Assembly (NCBI GenBank): GCA_964598245.1
Contig: CAZRAX010000025.1
Location: 1 to 8,750 of the forward strand
DNA: 8,750 nt
Direction: 5' to 3'
DNA from: JAACPR01 sp964598245
GTDB taxonomy: Bacteria; Patescibacteriota; Minisyncoccia; Phycocordibacterales; JAACPR01
The translations under genes were made by a program, and so were the position numbers. The first letter of the stretch is position 1. The number at the start of each line of letters is the position of its first letter. Of this stretch, positions 1-5,894 are shown one piece after another. Under the pieces are notes generated by a model. It had not been told where the DNA came from, did no database searches, and was given only the letters and a program-made list of their open reading frames with translations.

Positions 1-8
1 TGTCAATG

Positions 9-95
9 CGGAGAGGGAGGGATTCGAACCCTCGATGCCATTCCTGACATTCCGGTTTTCAAGACCGGTGCATTCAACCACTCTGCCACCTCTCC
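9..95 (-). tRNA. tRNA-Ser (anticodon UGA)
   Basis: Read on the minus strand this is an 87-nt class II tRNA. The acceptor stem pairs GGAGAGG (89-95) with CCTCTCC (10-16), and the discriminator base is G at position 9. The anticodon stem CCGGT/ACCGG encloses the loop CTTGAAA, which gives anticodon TGA and so decodes UCA and related Ser codons. A long variable arm (ATGTC pairing with GGCAT around a 6-nt loop) and the T arm GAGGG-TTCGAAT-CCCTC confirm the serine class. CCA is not encoded after the discriminator, so it must be added by a nucleotidyltransferase. A -10-like TATAAA lies on the minus strand at 110-115, 14 nt before the gene; no good -35 is visible. Confidence 0.97.
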
Positions 96-102
96 AAACA
101 TT

Positions 103-133
103 TGAGGGATTTATACCCCGCCCCTCATTTTTT
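103..133 (+). terminator. Possible plus-strand terminator hairpin
   Basis: The inverted repeat TGAGGG (103-108) / CCCTCA (122-127) with a 13-nt loop is followed by six T (128-133), which is the shape of a weak intrinsic terminator for plus-strand transcription. No plus-strand gene precedes it in the window, so it would only serve a transcript entering from the left and running antisense through tRNA-Ser. It overlaps the presumed promoter region of tRNA-Ser, so it could instead be a symmetrical DNA site or chance. Confidence 0.3.
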
Positions 134-230
134 ATTGTGGCGGAAATTTTAATTTAAAAAGTAACTTATTTGGTATTTTAGCAAAAAACTTAAGCCAAAT
201 CATCCTATCAAAAAACTATTCTATTGCAAA

Positions 231-259
231 GAAAAAAGCTGGCCTCAATAAGCCAGCTT
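231..259 (-). terminator. Rho-independent terminator of the 111-aa gene
   Basis: On the minus strand a perfect 8-bp stem AAGCTGGC (252-259) / GCCAGCTT (236-243) with an 8-nt loop runs directly into TTTTTT (232-237, partly shared with the stem). It begins 12 nt after the stop codon of the minus-strand gene at 271-606. The GC-containing stem, short loop, U run and position make it a convincing intrinsic terminator. It also insulates that gene from the downstream tRNA-Ser. Confidence 0.85.
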
Positions 260-270
260 GAAATTTTTAT

Positions 271-606
271 TTAATGAACGGTTCCCCTTTTTTTCTGGGC
301 TTTAATTTTTGCCTTGGGAGGATTCTCATCAAACCATGGGACAATTTTTGCCCCGATTGAATCTCTCAAATAAGTTTTGAACTTCAAGCCAAATTTTTGT
401 TGATGAATTCTTAGGTTACGAATTGCCTCCCAAGAAGGCATTTCTATCAAGTTTTTTTTGACAACCTGACCGTTGATTTCAACTTTTACATCTTGTTGAA
501 AAGCAGTATTGAAATCAAAATTCTCAATATTATCTGCACGACAACAAAAGCTATAAGTTGACTCGTTGATATCTCCAATGAACCAGACTCTATCCGGGTG
601 TGACAT
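271..606 (-). CDS. Hypothetical protein, 111 aa, soluble
   Basis: I do not recognise this protein family. It has no signal peptide or membrane segment. It is mixed alpha/beta in composition, with several aromatic residues in the first half (VWFIGD, YSFCC), a central MPSWEAIRNLR stretch and a strongly basic C-terminal tail rich in Lys (about residues 96-111). That tail could contact nucleic acid, but this is only inference. The ATG at 606 is preceded by a good Shine-Dalgarno (AAAGGA, complement of 613-618) at 6-nt spacing. That is unusual in this window, where most first genes lack an SD. A plausible promoter, TTGTTT (652-657) / 17 bp / TACAAA (629-634), would give a leader of about 16 nt. It is a single-gene transcription unit ending at the hairpin at 231-259. 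The SD, promoter and dedicated terminator argue that it is a real gene. Confidence 0.75.
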   Translation of the reverse strand: MSHPDRVWFIGDINESTYSFCCRADNIENFDFNTAFQQDVKVEINGQVVKKNLIEMPSWEAIRNLRIHQQKFGLKFKTYLRDSIGAKIVPWFDENPPKAKIKAQKKRGTVH

Positions 607-628
607 TATGTTTCCTTTCTTTTTTTAT

Positions 629-657
629 TTTGTACTTTGGGGTTCAACATGAAACAA
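629..657 (-). promoter_or_regulatory. Predicted promoter of the 111-aa gene
   Basis: On the minus strand a TTGTTT (-35, 652-657) is separated by 17 bp from TACAAA (-10, 629-634). Transcription would start near 622, leaving a leader of about 16 nt that carries the AAAGGA ribosome binding site. Both hexamers deviate from consensus, so this is a moderate prediction. Confidence 0.4.
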
Positions 658-685
658 TAAACTTTTTTTGATAAAAGTAAAGTGT

Positions 686-691
686 TAAAAT
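686..691 (+). promoter_or_regulatory. Extended -10 (TGTTAAAAT) directly before ATG 699
   Basis: TG-T-TAAAAT at 683-691 is an extended -10 motif whose last base is only 7 nt from the ATG at 699, so transcription would start on or next to the start codon. No ribosome binding site is present. The T-rich stretch 663-669 occupies the -35 position. Confidence 0.45.
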
Positions 692-698
692 AAACACA

Positions 699-1151
699 AT
701 GACTTTAGGTATTTTAATAATAAAAACATTTGCTGTAATTATCGGTTTTAGTTCTGCACTCATTAACGATATTTTGAATTTTAAATTTCTTAAAGATTTT
801 AAAATAGATCCTCAAGAAAATCGTGTTTTCTATTTGCTAGCCGGAATTAATTTAATTTCTGCTTTAGTAATCGCTTCAACCTTTATTTTTTCAATATTTT
901 ATGAAATAAAAATTATAGACCAAGAAACCTTATTGGTTGGGGCAATCATTTTAAGCATTGTTGTTTTTAGTGAAATTATTTTTAGAAGAATTATTATGCC
1001 AACCCTCACCAATTACAGAATTAAAAAAAGGATTATAGAAGTAGATAAAATTATTTTTTTAAGAAATCTTGCTTTTATTTTAAATGGATTTTCTTTAGCT
1101 GCTTGGACTCTCCTTTTATTAATTTTCCAATTTAATATTTTAAGTGGTTAG
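699..1151 (+). CDS. Small integral membrane protein, 150 aa
   Basis: I do not recognise the family. The protein is very hydrophobic, with about four predicted transmembrane helices (roughly residues 4-22, 41-68, 78-95 and 122-148). A basic cytoplasmic-looking loop near residues 96-118 contains YRIKKRIIEVDK. The ATG at 699 follows an extended -10 by only 7 nt and has no Shine-Dalgarno, so the mRNA is probably leaderless. It lies 32 nt upstream of another small membrane protein on the same strand, but that gene has its own promoter-like sequence, so the pair may be only partly co-transcribed. No catalytic motif is visible, and the function is unknown. Confidence 0.7.
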   Translation: MTLGILIIKTFAVIIGFSSALINDILNFKFLKDFKIDPQENRVFYLLAGINLISALVIASTFIFSIFYEIKIIDQETLLVGAIILSIVVFSEIIFRRIIMPTLTNYRIKKRIIEVDKIIFLRNLAFILNGFSLAAWTLLLLIFQFNILSG

Positions 1152-1177
1152 ACAATATAATATAAATATAAGATAAT
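1149..1177 (+). promoter_or_regulatory. Promoter of the 156-aa membrane protein gene
   Basis: TAGACA (1149-1154, 5 of 6 to consensus, overlapping the preceding stop codon) lies 17 bp from GATAAT (1172-1177, 5 of 6). The expected start falls at about 1184, the A of the ATG itself. This is the clearest protein-gene promoter in the window and predicts a leaderless transcript. Confidence 0.6.
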
Positions 1178-1183
1178 AATAAT

Positions 1184-1654
1184 ATGAATAGAGATAAAAT
1201 AATTTGGGAAACACTAGACCACATAAAACAAAAGAAAAGTTCTGATTGGTTTTGGATTGTTGGTATCATTGCTATTTCTATGGCTGTTATCTCAATCTTT
1301 TTAAATAATCTTTTGCTTGCTTTGTTAATTTTGTTGGGAACCTTTGCTATTTTTATGTCAATTAATAATGCTCCTAGAATAGAAGTTTTTGAATTAAATA
1401 AAAGAGGGGTCAGAATCGGCGAAGAACTTTACCCTTATAAAACATTAAAATCTTTTTATGTTATTGATGAGGATGGTTATGAGAGAGATCGGATTTTGAT
1501 TAAATCAAAAAGAATTTTTATGCCAATTATTGTTATGCCACTTGGTAATGAGGTGACCATTGATGAGGTTCATGATTTTTTAGTTGATCACTTAGAAGAA
1601 GAGGAGATGCATGAACCACTTACCTATTACATAATGGATCTACTTGGTTTTTAG
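1184..1654 (+). CDS. Membrane protein with cytosolic C-terminal domain, 156 aa
   Basis: The first 20 residues are polar and basic and look cytosolic. Two closely spaced hydrophobic helices follow (about residues 22-40 and 42-59, a membrane hairpin). The remaining 95 or so residues form a soluble, beta-rich-looking domain (IEVFELNKRGVRIGEELYPY and what follows) with an acidic stretch EEEE near 138-141. This two-helix-plus-beta-domain layout resembles bacterial PH-like or DUF5673-like membrane proteins, but the resemblance is architectural only and I cannot assign the family. The ATG is placed by the promoter 6 nt upstream and the absence of an SD. Its 3' end faces tRNA-Arg at 31-nt distance with no visible terminator. 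Confidence 0.75.
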   Translation: MNRDKIIWETLDHIKQKKSSDWFWIVGIIAISMAVISIFLNNLLLALLILLGTFAIFMSINNAPRIEVFELNKRGVRIGEELYPYKTLKSFYVIDEDGYERDRILIKSKRIFMPIIVMPLGNEVTIDEVHDFLVDHLEEEEMHEPLTYYIMDLLGF

Positions 1655-1684
1655 ATTTTGTTGTTTCTACCTCTTTGTTTTATG

Positions 1685-1756
1685 TGCTCCTGTCAGGAAT
1701 CGAACCTGAATCGCAAGTTCCGCAAACTTGTATTCTATCCGTTGAAATACAGGAGC
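1685..1756 (-). tRNA. tRNA-Arg (anticodon GCG)
   Basis: On the minus strand this 72-nt cloverleaf has acceptor GCTCCTG (1750-1756) pairing with CAGGAGC (1686-1692), and discriminator A at 1685. The anticodon stem CAAGT/ACTTG encloses the loop TTGCGGA, giving anticodon GCG, which reads CGC and, by G:U wobble, CGU. The T arm is TCAGG-TTCGATT-CCTGA and the variable loop is 4 nt. The D stem TTTC/GAAT has a T-T mismatch at its outer pair. CCA is not encoded. Most bacteria read these codons with an ACG anticodon modified to inosine by TadA, so GCG is uncommon. The gene begins 11 nt after the rpsT stop on the same strand, so both are probably on one transcript. Confidence 0.95.
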
Positions 1757-1767
1757 AAGTGAGAAAA

Positions 1768-2040
1768 CTACTTTGCTGACTTAGCTTTTTTAATTCTAGC
1801 AGATAAACGAGATTTTTTTCTATCAGCAGTATTTTTTTTAATAGTATTCATCTTTGCTGCTTTATCAAGCGCCTTGTATGCTTGACTTAATTTTTTTTGA
1901 GCATCATCAATTTTATTAGCTTTTAATAGGATTTCGATTTCTTTAATAATAGTTTTTATTGCTCTTTTTCGACGCAAATTAAAGACCGCCTTGGTTTTGC
2001 TGGCTCTGATTTCTTTTTTGGCTGATTTTGTAATTGCCAT
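1768..2040 (-). CDS. rpsT: 30S ribosomal protein S20
   Basis: S20 is a small, highly basic protein that binds 16S rRNA in the 30S subunit. This 90-residue protein starts MAITKSAKKEIRASKTK and continues with RRKRAIKTIIKEI, an alanine/lysine-rich helical middle and a KK-rich end, matching the family's length (about 85-90) and three-helix character. The reading frame is open for 32 more codons upstream, but that stretch is hydrophobic and unlike S20, so the start is set at 2040. No SD precedes it. TTGCTT (2074-2079) / 17 bp / TAAAGT (2051-2056) is a plausible promoter giving a leader of only a few nt. tRNA-Arg follows 11 nt downstream on the same strand. It diverges from ruvA across 97 bp. Confidence 0.93.
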   Translation of the reverse strand: MAITKSAKKEIRASKTKAVFNLRRKRAIKTIIKEIEILLKANKIDDAQKKLSQAYKALDKAAKMNTIKKNTADRKKSRLSARIKKAKSAK

Positions 2041-2045
2041 AATTG

Positions 2046-2067
2046 AAAAGACTTTATCAAAAGACTT
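2046..2067. repeat. 9-bp direct repeat AAAAGACTT x2 upstream of rpsT
   Basis: AAAAGACTT occurs at 2046-2054 and again at 2059-2067, a spacing of 13 bp. The copies overlap and flank the predicted rpsT -10 hexamer (2051-2056). They could be an operator-like site or simple AT-rich redundancy. Confidence 0.4.
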
Positions 2068-2122
2068 AATAAAAAGCAATAGAAAAACAAAATTAACAAC
2101 TGCAAGCTCTAAGAGAATTTGA

Positions 2123-2128
2123 TATGAT
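2123..2128 (+). promoter_or_regulatory. -10 element of ruvA (TATGAT)
   Basis: TATGAT (2123-2128) lies 9 nt before the ruvA ATG with no Shine-Dalgarno between, predicting an almost leaderless ruvA transcript. A matching -35 is not obvious. Confidence 0.4.
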
Positions 2129-2137
2129 TGAATCAAG

Positions 2138-2713
2138 ATGATTGCATATTTGGAAGGAAAAGTATTAGAAAAAGATTTAGAGTCTATTATTCTAAATGTT
2201 AATGGAATTGGTTATTTGATTTATGTTACACCAGAGCTAATCCAACAAGCTCAAGAAACAGAAGTTCTATCTATTTGGACTTATTTAGCGGTCCGCGAAA
2301 ATGCTCTTGACTTATATGGATTTAAAACAAAAAAAGATATTTCTATTTTCAAATTATTATTAAGTATTTCTGGTGTTGGTCCCAAATCTGCAATTTCTAT
2401 TTTAAGTGCAACTTCTGTCGAAACCTTGGTTTCTGGAATTAGATCAAACGATCCAGCCTATCTTTCCAAAATGTCTGGTATCAGCAAAAAAATGTCTGAA
2501 AAAATCGTTCTCAATTTAAAAGACAAATTAGGTGTAGAACAATTTGGTGAAAAAACAGAAAATGATTCAGGAAATCAAAATGTTGTAGCTATTGATGCTT
2601 TGGTTGCATTGGGGTACACCGAGAGAGATTCTCGAGAAGCTGTTGCTAAAATAAAAGATCTAAAAGATCCAGAATCAGTTATTAAACAAGCCTTAAAGAT
2701 ATTAGGAAAATAA
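2138..2713 (+). CDS. ruvA: Holliday junction branch-migration protein RuvA
   Basis: RuvA binds four-way DNA junctions as a tetramer and loads the RuvB motor for branch migration in recombinational repair. The 191-residue length is normal. The N-terminal OB-fold domain (about 1-62) starts MIAYLEGKV, contains VNGIGYLIYV and ends with VRENALDLYGF, a near match to the conserved VREDA...LYGF. The first helix-hairpin-helix is at GVGPKSA (79-85) and the second is around MSGISKKMSEKIV. A linker (about 132-145) leads to the C-terminal RuvB-binding domain (DALVALGYTERDSREAV). The ATG at 2138 has no SD and a TATGAT 9 nt upstream. RuvB and RuvC genes are not adjacent. The stop is 1 nt before the next start, so it forms an operon with the Mur ligase. 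Confidence 0.97.
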   Translation: MIAYLEGKVLEKDLESIILNVNGIGYLIYVTPELIQQAQETEVLSIWTYLAVRENALDLYGFKTKKDISIFKLLLSISGVGPKSAISILSATSVETLVSGIRSNDPAYLSKMSGISKKMSEKIVLNLKDKLGVEQFGEKTENDSGNQNVVAIDALVALGYTERDSREAVAKIKDLKDPESVIKQALKILGK

Positions 2714-2714
2714 T

Positions 2715-3977
2715 ATGCAAAAAATATTAAACCAAATTAAAAAAATTATACCAAAAAAATTATTTGAGAAAGCTCAACCAATTTATCACTATTCTCTCGC
2801 ACTTTTTGGAGCAATCATATATCATTTCCCTGCTAAAAAATTATATATTGTTGGAATAACTGGAACCAAGGGCAAATCAACAACTGTTGAAATTTTGAAT
2901 TCAATTTTTGAAGCAAATGGTTATCAAACAGCACTATCAAATACAATTCGTTTTAAAATTATTGACCAATCAAAACCAAACAAATATAAAATGTCGATGC
3001 CGGGTAGATTTTTTATGCAAAAATTTCTTCATGATGCAGTTAAGGCAGGCTGTAGCCACGCAGTTGTTGAAATTACTTCTGAGGGTTCAAAACAATTCCG
3101 TCATAAATTTATTGATCTTGATGCTTTTATTTTTACTAATCTTTCTCCAGAGCATATCGAGGCACACGGTTCATACGAAAAATATCGCCAAGCTAAATTA
3201 AATATTGCCGATAATTTAAAAAACAAAGAAAATACAATTTTAGTCGCTAATGGTGATGACGATGAAAGTGATTTGTTTTTAGAAAAAAAAGCAGATAAAA
3301 AAATTACCTATTCTTTATCAGACGCAAAACCTTTTAGCTTATCCAATGGAATTGAGATGCGTTTTGATAAAACAACTTTTTATTCAAAACTTGAAGGAGA
3401 ATTCAATGTTTATAATATTTTAGCTGCGGCAACTTTAGCCAATCAACTAGGAATCTCTCATGAAACAATTAAAAAGGGAGTTGAAAATTTAACTGAAATA
3501 AGAGGTCGTGTTCAAAAAGTTGATTTGGGACAAGAATTTCAAGTTGTTGTTGACTATGCTCATACTCCAGATTCTTTGGAAAAACTTTACAAAGCCTTCC
3601 CTAATAAAAAAAGAGTTTGTGTTTTAGGAAATACTGGTGGTGGTCGTGACACATGGAAAAGGCCGGTTATGGCCCAAGTTGCTGAAAAATATTGTTCAGA
3701 AATAATTTTAACTAATGAAGACCCCTATGATGAAGATCCAGAAAAAATTGTAGGTGAAATGGAAGGAGCTCTGAAAAAAAAGAAGGCTCATATTATTATG
3801 GATAGAAGACTAGCAATTAAAAAATCTTTGGAAATTGCAAAAGAAATCGGTAGCAAAGCAGTTGTCTTGATTAGTGGCAAAGGAACTGATCCATATATTA
3901 TGGAAGCTAATGACAAAAAAACTCCTTGGTCTGATTTTGAAGTAACCAAAGAAGAACTTCAAAAAATTATTAATTAA
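2715..3977 (+). CDS. murE: MurE-like Mur ligase (UDP-MurNAc-peptide amino acid ligase)
   Basis: This ATP-dependent peptidoglycan-precursor ligase has the Mur central and C-terminal domains. Visible motifs are the P-loop GTKGKSTT (50-57), TNLSPEHIEAHG (141-152), the lysine that is carbamylated in the family (K161 in YRQAK), EIRGR, DYAHTPDSLE, GNTGGGRDTWKRP and GKGTDPY (388-394). The order and the DYAHTP, GGGRD and GKG set point to MurE. Only about 45 residues precede the P-loop, against about 110 in E. coli MurE, so the UDP-binding N-terminal domain is nearly absent. The DNPR signature of meso-diaminopimelate-adding enzymes is replaced by EDPY (335-338), so the added amino acid is uncertain. 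The SD AGGA (2704-2707, inside the end of ruvA) is 7 nt before the ATG. The end overlaps the convergent amidase gene by 8 bp. Confidence 0.88.
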   Translation: MQKILNQIKKIIPKKLFEKAQPIYHYSLALFGAIIYHFPAKKLYIVGITGTKGKSTTVEILNSIFEANGYQTALSNTIRFKIIDQSKPNKYKMSMPGRFFMQKFLHDAVKAGCSHAVVEITSEGSKQFRHKFIDLDAFIFTNLSPEHIEAHGSYEKYRQAKLNIADNLKNKENTILVANGDDDESDLFLEKKADKKITYSLSDAKPFSLSNGIEMRFDKTTFYSKLEGEFNVYNILAAATLANQLGISHETIKKGVENLTEIRGRVQKVDLGQEFQVVVDYAHTPDSLEKLYKAFPNKKRVCVLGNTGGGRDTWKRPVMAQVAEKYCSEIILTNEDPYDEDPEKIVGEMEGALKKKKAHIIMDRRLAIKKSLEIAKEIGSKAVVLISGKGTDPYIMEANDKKTPWSDFEVTKEELQKIIN

Positions 3978-4872
3978 AAGATTCTTTAATTGCTAAAAAT
4001 GTTTGGTAAGCAGATTTTTCTAAAGATTCTTCTCTTTCTTCTTCATTATAAAATTGTGGCTCATAAATATATCCGTACTCGACTAAAACAGACGGTGTTT
4101 TTTCAAGGGTTTTATTTGAGCCAACAGCAATTAATTCTGAATTTTCAATAATAATATCTTTTTCAATCGGCAGATTACTTGGCTGAAAGAAAACAGACAA
4201 ATTCTCTTCAATTTTCTCTGCAACCTCTTTACTAATTTGGTGTCCAACCAAATTTTCAGAAGGAATATAAATTGAATAACCATTATACTTACCAATAATT
4301 GAACGATCTTTTCTTGGATAATCATTAAAATGAATATGTAAAACCAAATCTATTTCATTTTCATTAATCCAGTGGTTAATACCATATAACTTGAAAGCAA
4401 TATCTTTTGAAACATTTTTATGTTCAACAACAATAACTGGTTCGTATTCTCCCGCTAAAATTAATTTCTCAGTTTGTTCTTTGTGTTGGTTAATAAATTC
4501 ATAAATTTCTTCTCTTTTTTGATTAAAAAAACTAACAAAATCATTGGTATAACCATTTTCATCTCTAGTAACAAACACTTCAAAAGAATCCTCTTGTTTC
4601 AAAAGATTGTATAAAATCTGAGCCAATTCTAAATTAATTTTTTCTTCTTTTAAATCTTTAAACTCTGCACCATAATCAACTGGATCATGCCCTGGAACAA
4701 TTAAAATTCTCTTTTTAGGAATCTCTTTTTGCTCTATAACAATTTCTTTTTCAAGAGCCTGTTCTATGATAGTATCTGAGGCGTCGGATGTTTTTGTTGA
4801 CCACAGAAAATAAGCCGTTGAGGCCAATAAAACAGACAATATTAAACATGTTGTGGGAACCCACTTATCCAT
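3970..4872 (-). CDS. Membrane-anchored N-acetylmuramoyl-L-alanine amidase (amidase_3 type)
   Basis: This is a probable zinc amidase that cuts between MurNAc and the stem peptide in the cell wall. Residues 5-24 form one hydrophobic segment (signal anchor or uncleaved signal peptide) after a short Lys-containing N-terminus, and a polar linker of about 30 residues follows. The catalytic domain starts at ILIVPGH. Likely zinc ligands are H62 (PGHD), E77 (EEKINLELA) and H181 (LHIHFND, the counterpart of SIHAN). E265 in VLVEYGYIYE matches the catalytic Glu of the family's VEtGF motif. The domain is about 245 residues, longer than the usual 175-200, because of an extra Lys/Glu-rich region at about 105-165. 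The ATG at 4872 has no SD; an extended -10 (TGTTAGAAT) ends 10 nt upstream. It sits next to the Mur ligase, but on the opposite strand. Confidence 0.82.
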   Translation of the reverse strand: MDKWVPTTCLILSVLLASTAYFLWSTKTSDASDTIIEQALEKEIVIEQKEIPKKRILIVPGHDPVDYGAEFKDLKEEKINLELAQILYNLLKQEDSFEVFVTRDENGYTNDFVSFFNQKREEIYEFINQHKEQTEKLILAGEYEPVIVVEHKNVSKDIAFKLYGINHWINENEIDLVLHIHFNDYPRKDRSIIGKYNGYSIYIPSENLVGHQISKEVAEKIEENLSVFFQPSNLPIEKDIIIENSELIAVGSNKTLEKTPSVLVEYGYIYEPQFYNEEEREESLEKSAYQTFLAIKESFN

Positions 4873-4901
4873 ACAATTTAAAATTCTAACATAAATTCAA
4901 A
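4873..4901. promoter_or_regulatory. 29-bp divergent promoter region (amidase / mutM)
   Basis: The whole space between two divergent ATGs is 29 bp. On the minus strand TGTTAGAAT (complement of 4883-4891) is an extended -10 whose last base is 10 nt from the amidase ATG. On the plus strand TAACAT (4887-4892) ends 9 nt before the mutM ATG. The two -10 candidates overlap and no SD fits on either side, so both transcripts would be nearly leaderless. Confidence 0.45.
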
Positions 4902-5894
4902 ATGCCGGAACTACCCGAGGTAACAACTACAGCCAAAAAACTAAACCAGATTCTACCTAATCTGAAAATTGTTTACGTTTGGACTAATTATAAAAGTCCT
5001 TATTACAAAGGAAAAGAAAATATTAAAGATCCAAAATATTTTAAAAAATTCAAAAACGAGGTCGTCGGTCAAAATATTAATTCCGTTAAAAGAATTGGAA
5101 AAAATATATTGATTAATATTAGTGGGCCAAAAACTATTTTAATTCATATGAAAATGACTGGACACCTACTTTATGGTAAGTACCGCAAAGGCAAAGTTTT
5201 AGAAATGGTTAATGGAGAAAAGAAAAAAGTTTTTGGCTGGATTGCTAATCAAGATGGTCCCCTACAAGATAAATTTAATGGCTATATTCGTTTGGTTTTT
5301 GAATTATCAAATGGAAAATTTTTAGTATTGTCAGACGCTCGGCGTTTTGCCAAAGTTTGTCTGATTCCCGATGGCAAAACAACTTTTTTTAAAGATTTAA
5401 AAAAACTCGGTCCCGATCCAACAACCAAAAAATTTAATTTCTATTTATTTAAGAAAATTTTAGAAAAAAAACCAAATGGTAGAATTAAAAGTGTTTTAAT
5501 GGACCAAGAATTGATTGCTGGAATTGGTAATATTTATTCTGATGAAGCGTTGTGGTTAAGTGGAATTCATCCAGAAGAAAAACCAAAAAAAATATCTGAT
5601 GTTCAAATTAAAATATTATTAAAAAATATTAAAAAAGTTTTAAAGAAAGGAATTAATTTTGGTGGTGACTCAACTTCTGATTATAGACAACCCGACGGCA
5701 GACCAGGAAATTTCCAACATCACCACAGAGTTTATCGAAAAAAGGGTGAGAAATGTTCACGAAAGGGTTGTGTCGGCGTTATTAAAAGAAAAGTTGTTGG
5801 TGGTAGAAGTGCTCATTTTTGTAATGAACATCAAAAAAGGATTGGGGTTAAAAAATTTAAAGATAAAACAGAAAATTACTTATCAAATAATTGA
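4902..5894 (+). CDS. mutM: Formamidopyrimidine-DNA glycosylase (Fpg/MutM)
   Basis: This base-excision repair enzyme removes 8-oxoguanine and formamidopyrimidines and nicks the abasic site. The N-terminal PELPEV (P2 nucleophile, E3) is intact after Met removal. K67 in RIGKN matches catalytic Lys57 of E. coli MutM. MKMTGHL, SDARRFAKV and the H2TH motif (LIAGIGNIYSDEALW) are present. A C-terminal zinc finger is present with spacing C285-X4-C290-X16-C307-X2-H310, so it is C3H rather than the usual four cysteines with CxxC pairs. At 330 residues it is about 60 longer than typical; part of the excess is an insertion between MTGHL and the DARRFAKV strand (about residues 95-120). The ATG is fixed by PELPEV and has no SD. 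The TGA stop is followed in frame by TAG, and the 3' end overlaps the convergent methyltransferase by 19 bp. Confidence 0.96.
   Translation: MPELPEVTTTAKKLNQILPNLKIVYVWTNYKSPYYKGKENIKDPKYFKKFKNEVVGQNINSVKRIGKNILINISGPKTILIHMKMTGHLLYGKYRKGKVLEMVNGEKKKVFGWIANQDGPLQDKFNGYIRLVFELSNGKFLVLSDARRFAKVCLIPDGKTTFFKDLKKLGPDPTTKKFNFYLFKKILEKKPNGRIKSVLMDQELIAGIGNIYSDEALWLSGIHPEEKPKKISDVQIKILLKNIKKVLKKGINFGGDSTSDYRQPDGRPGNFQHHHRVYRKKGEKCSRKGCVGVIKRKVVGGRSAHFCNEHQKRIGVKKFKDKTENYLSNN

Noticed and set aside
2041..2136. 32-codon hydrophobic extension of rpsT
   Set aside because: It would give S20 a membrane-helix-like N-terminus, absent from the family; the S20 start MAITKSAKK is at 2040.
2908..3201. Alternative-frame reading frames inside the Mur ligase, amidase, mutM, methyltransferase and polA genes
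   Set aside because: They lie within clearly conserved genes in other frames and show no family motifs or start signals of their own.
3972..3991. AATTAAA / TTTAATT hairpin at the Mur ligase-amidase junction as a bidirectional terminator
   Set aside because: The stem is only A/T pairs and there is no U run on the plus side, so it is too weak to call.
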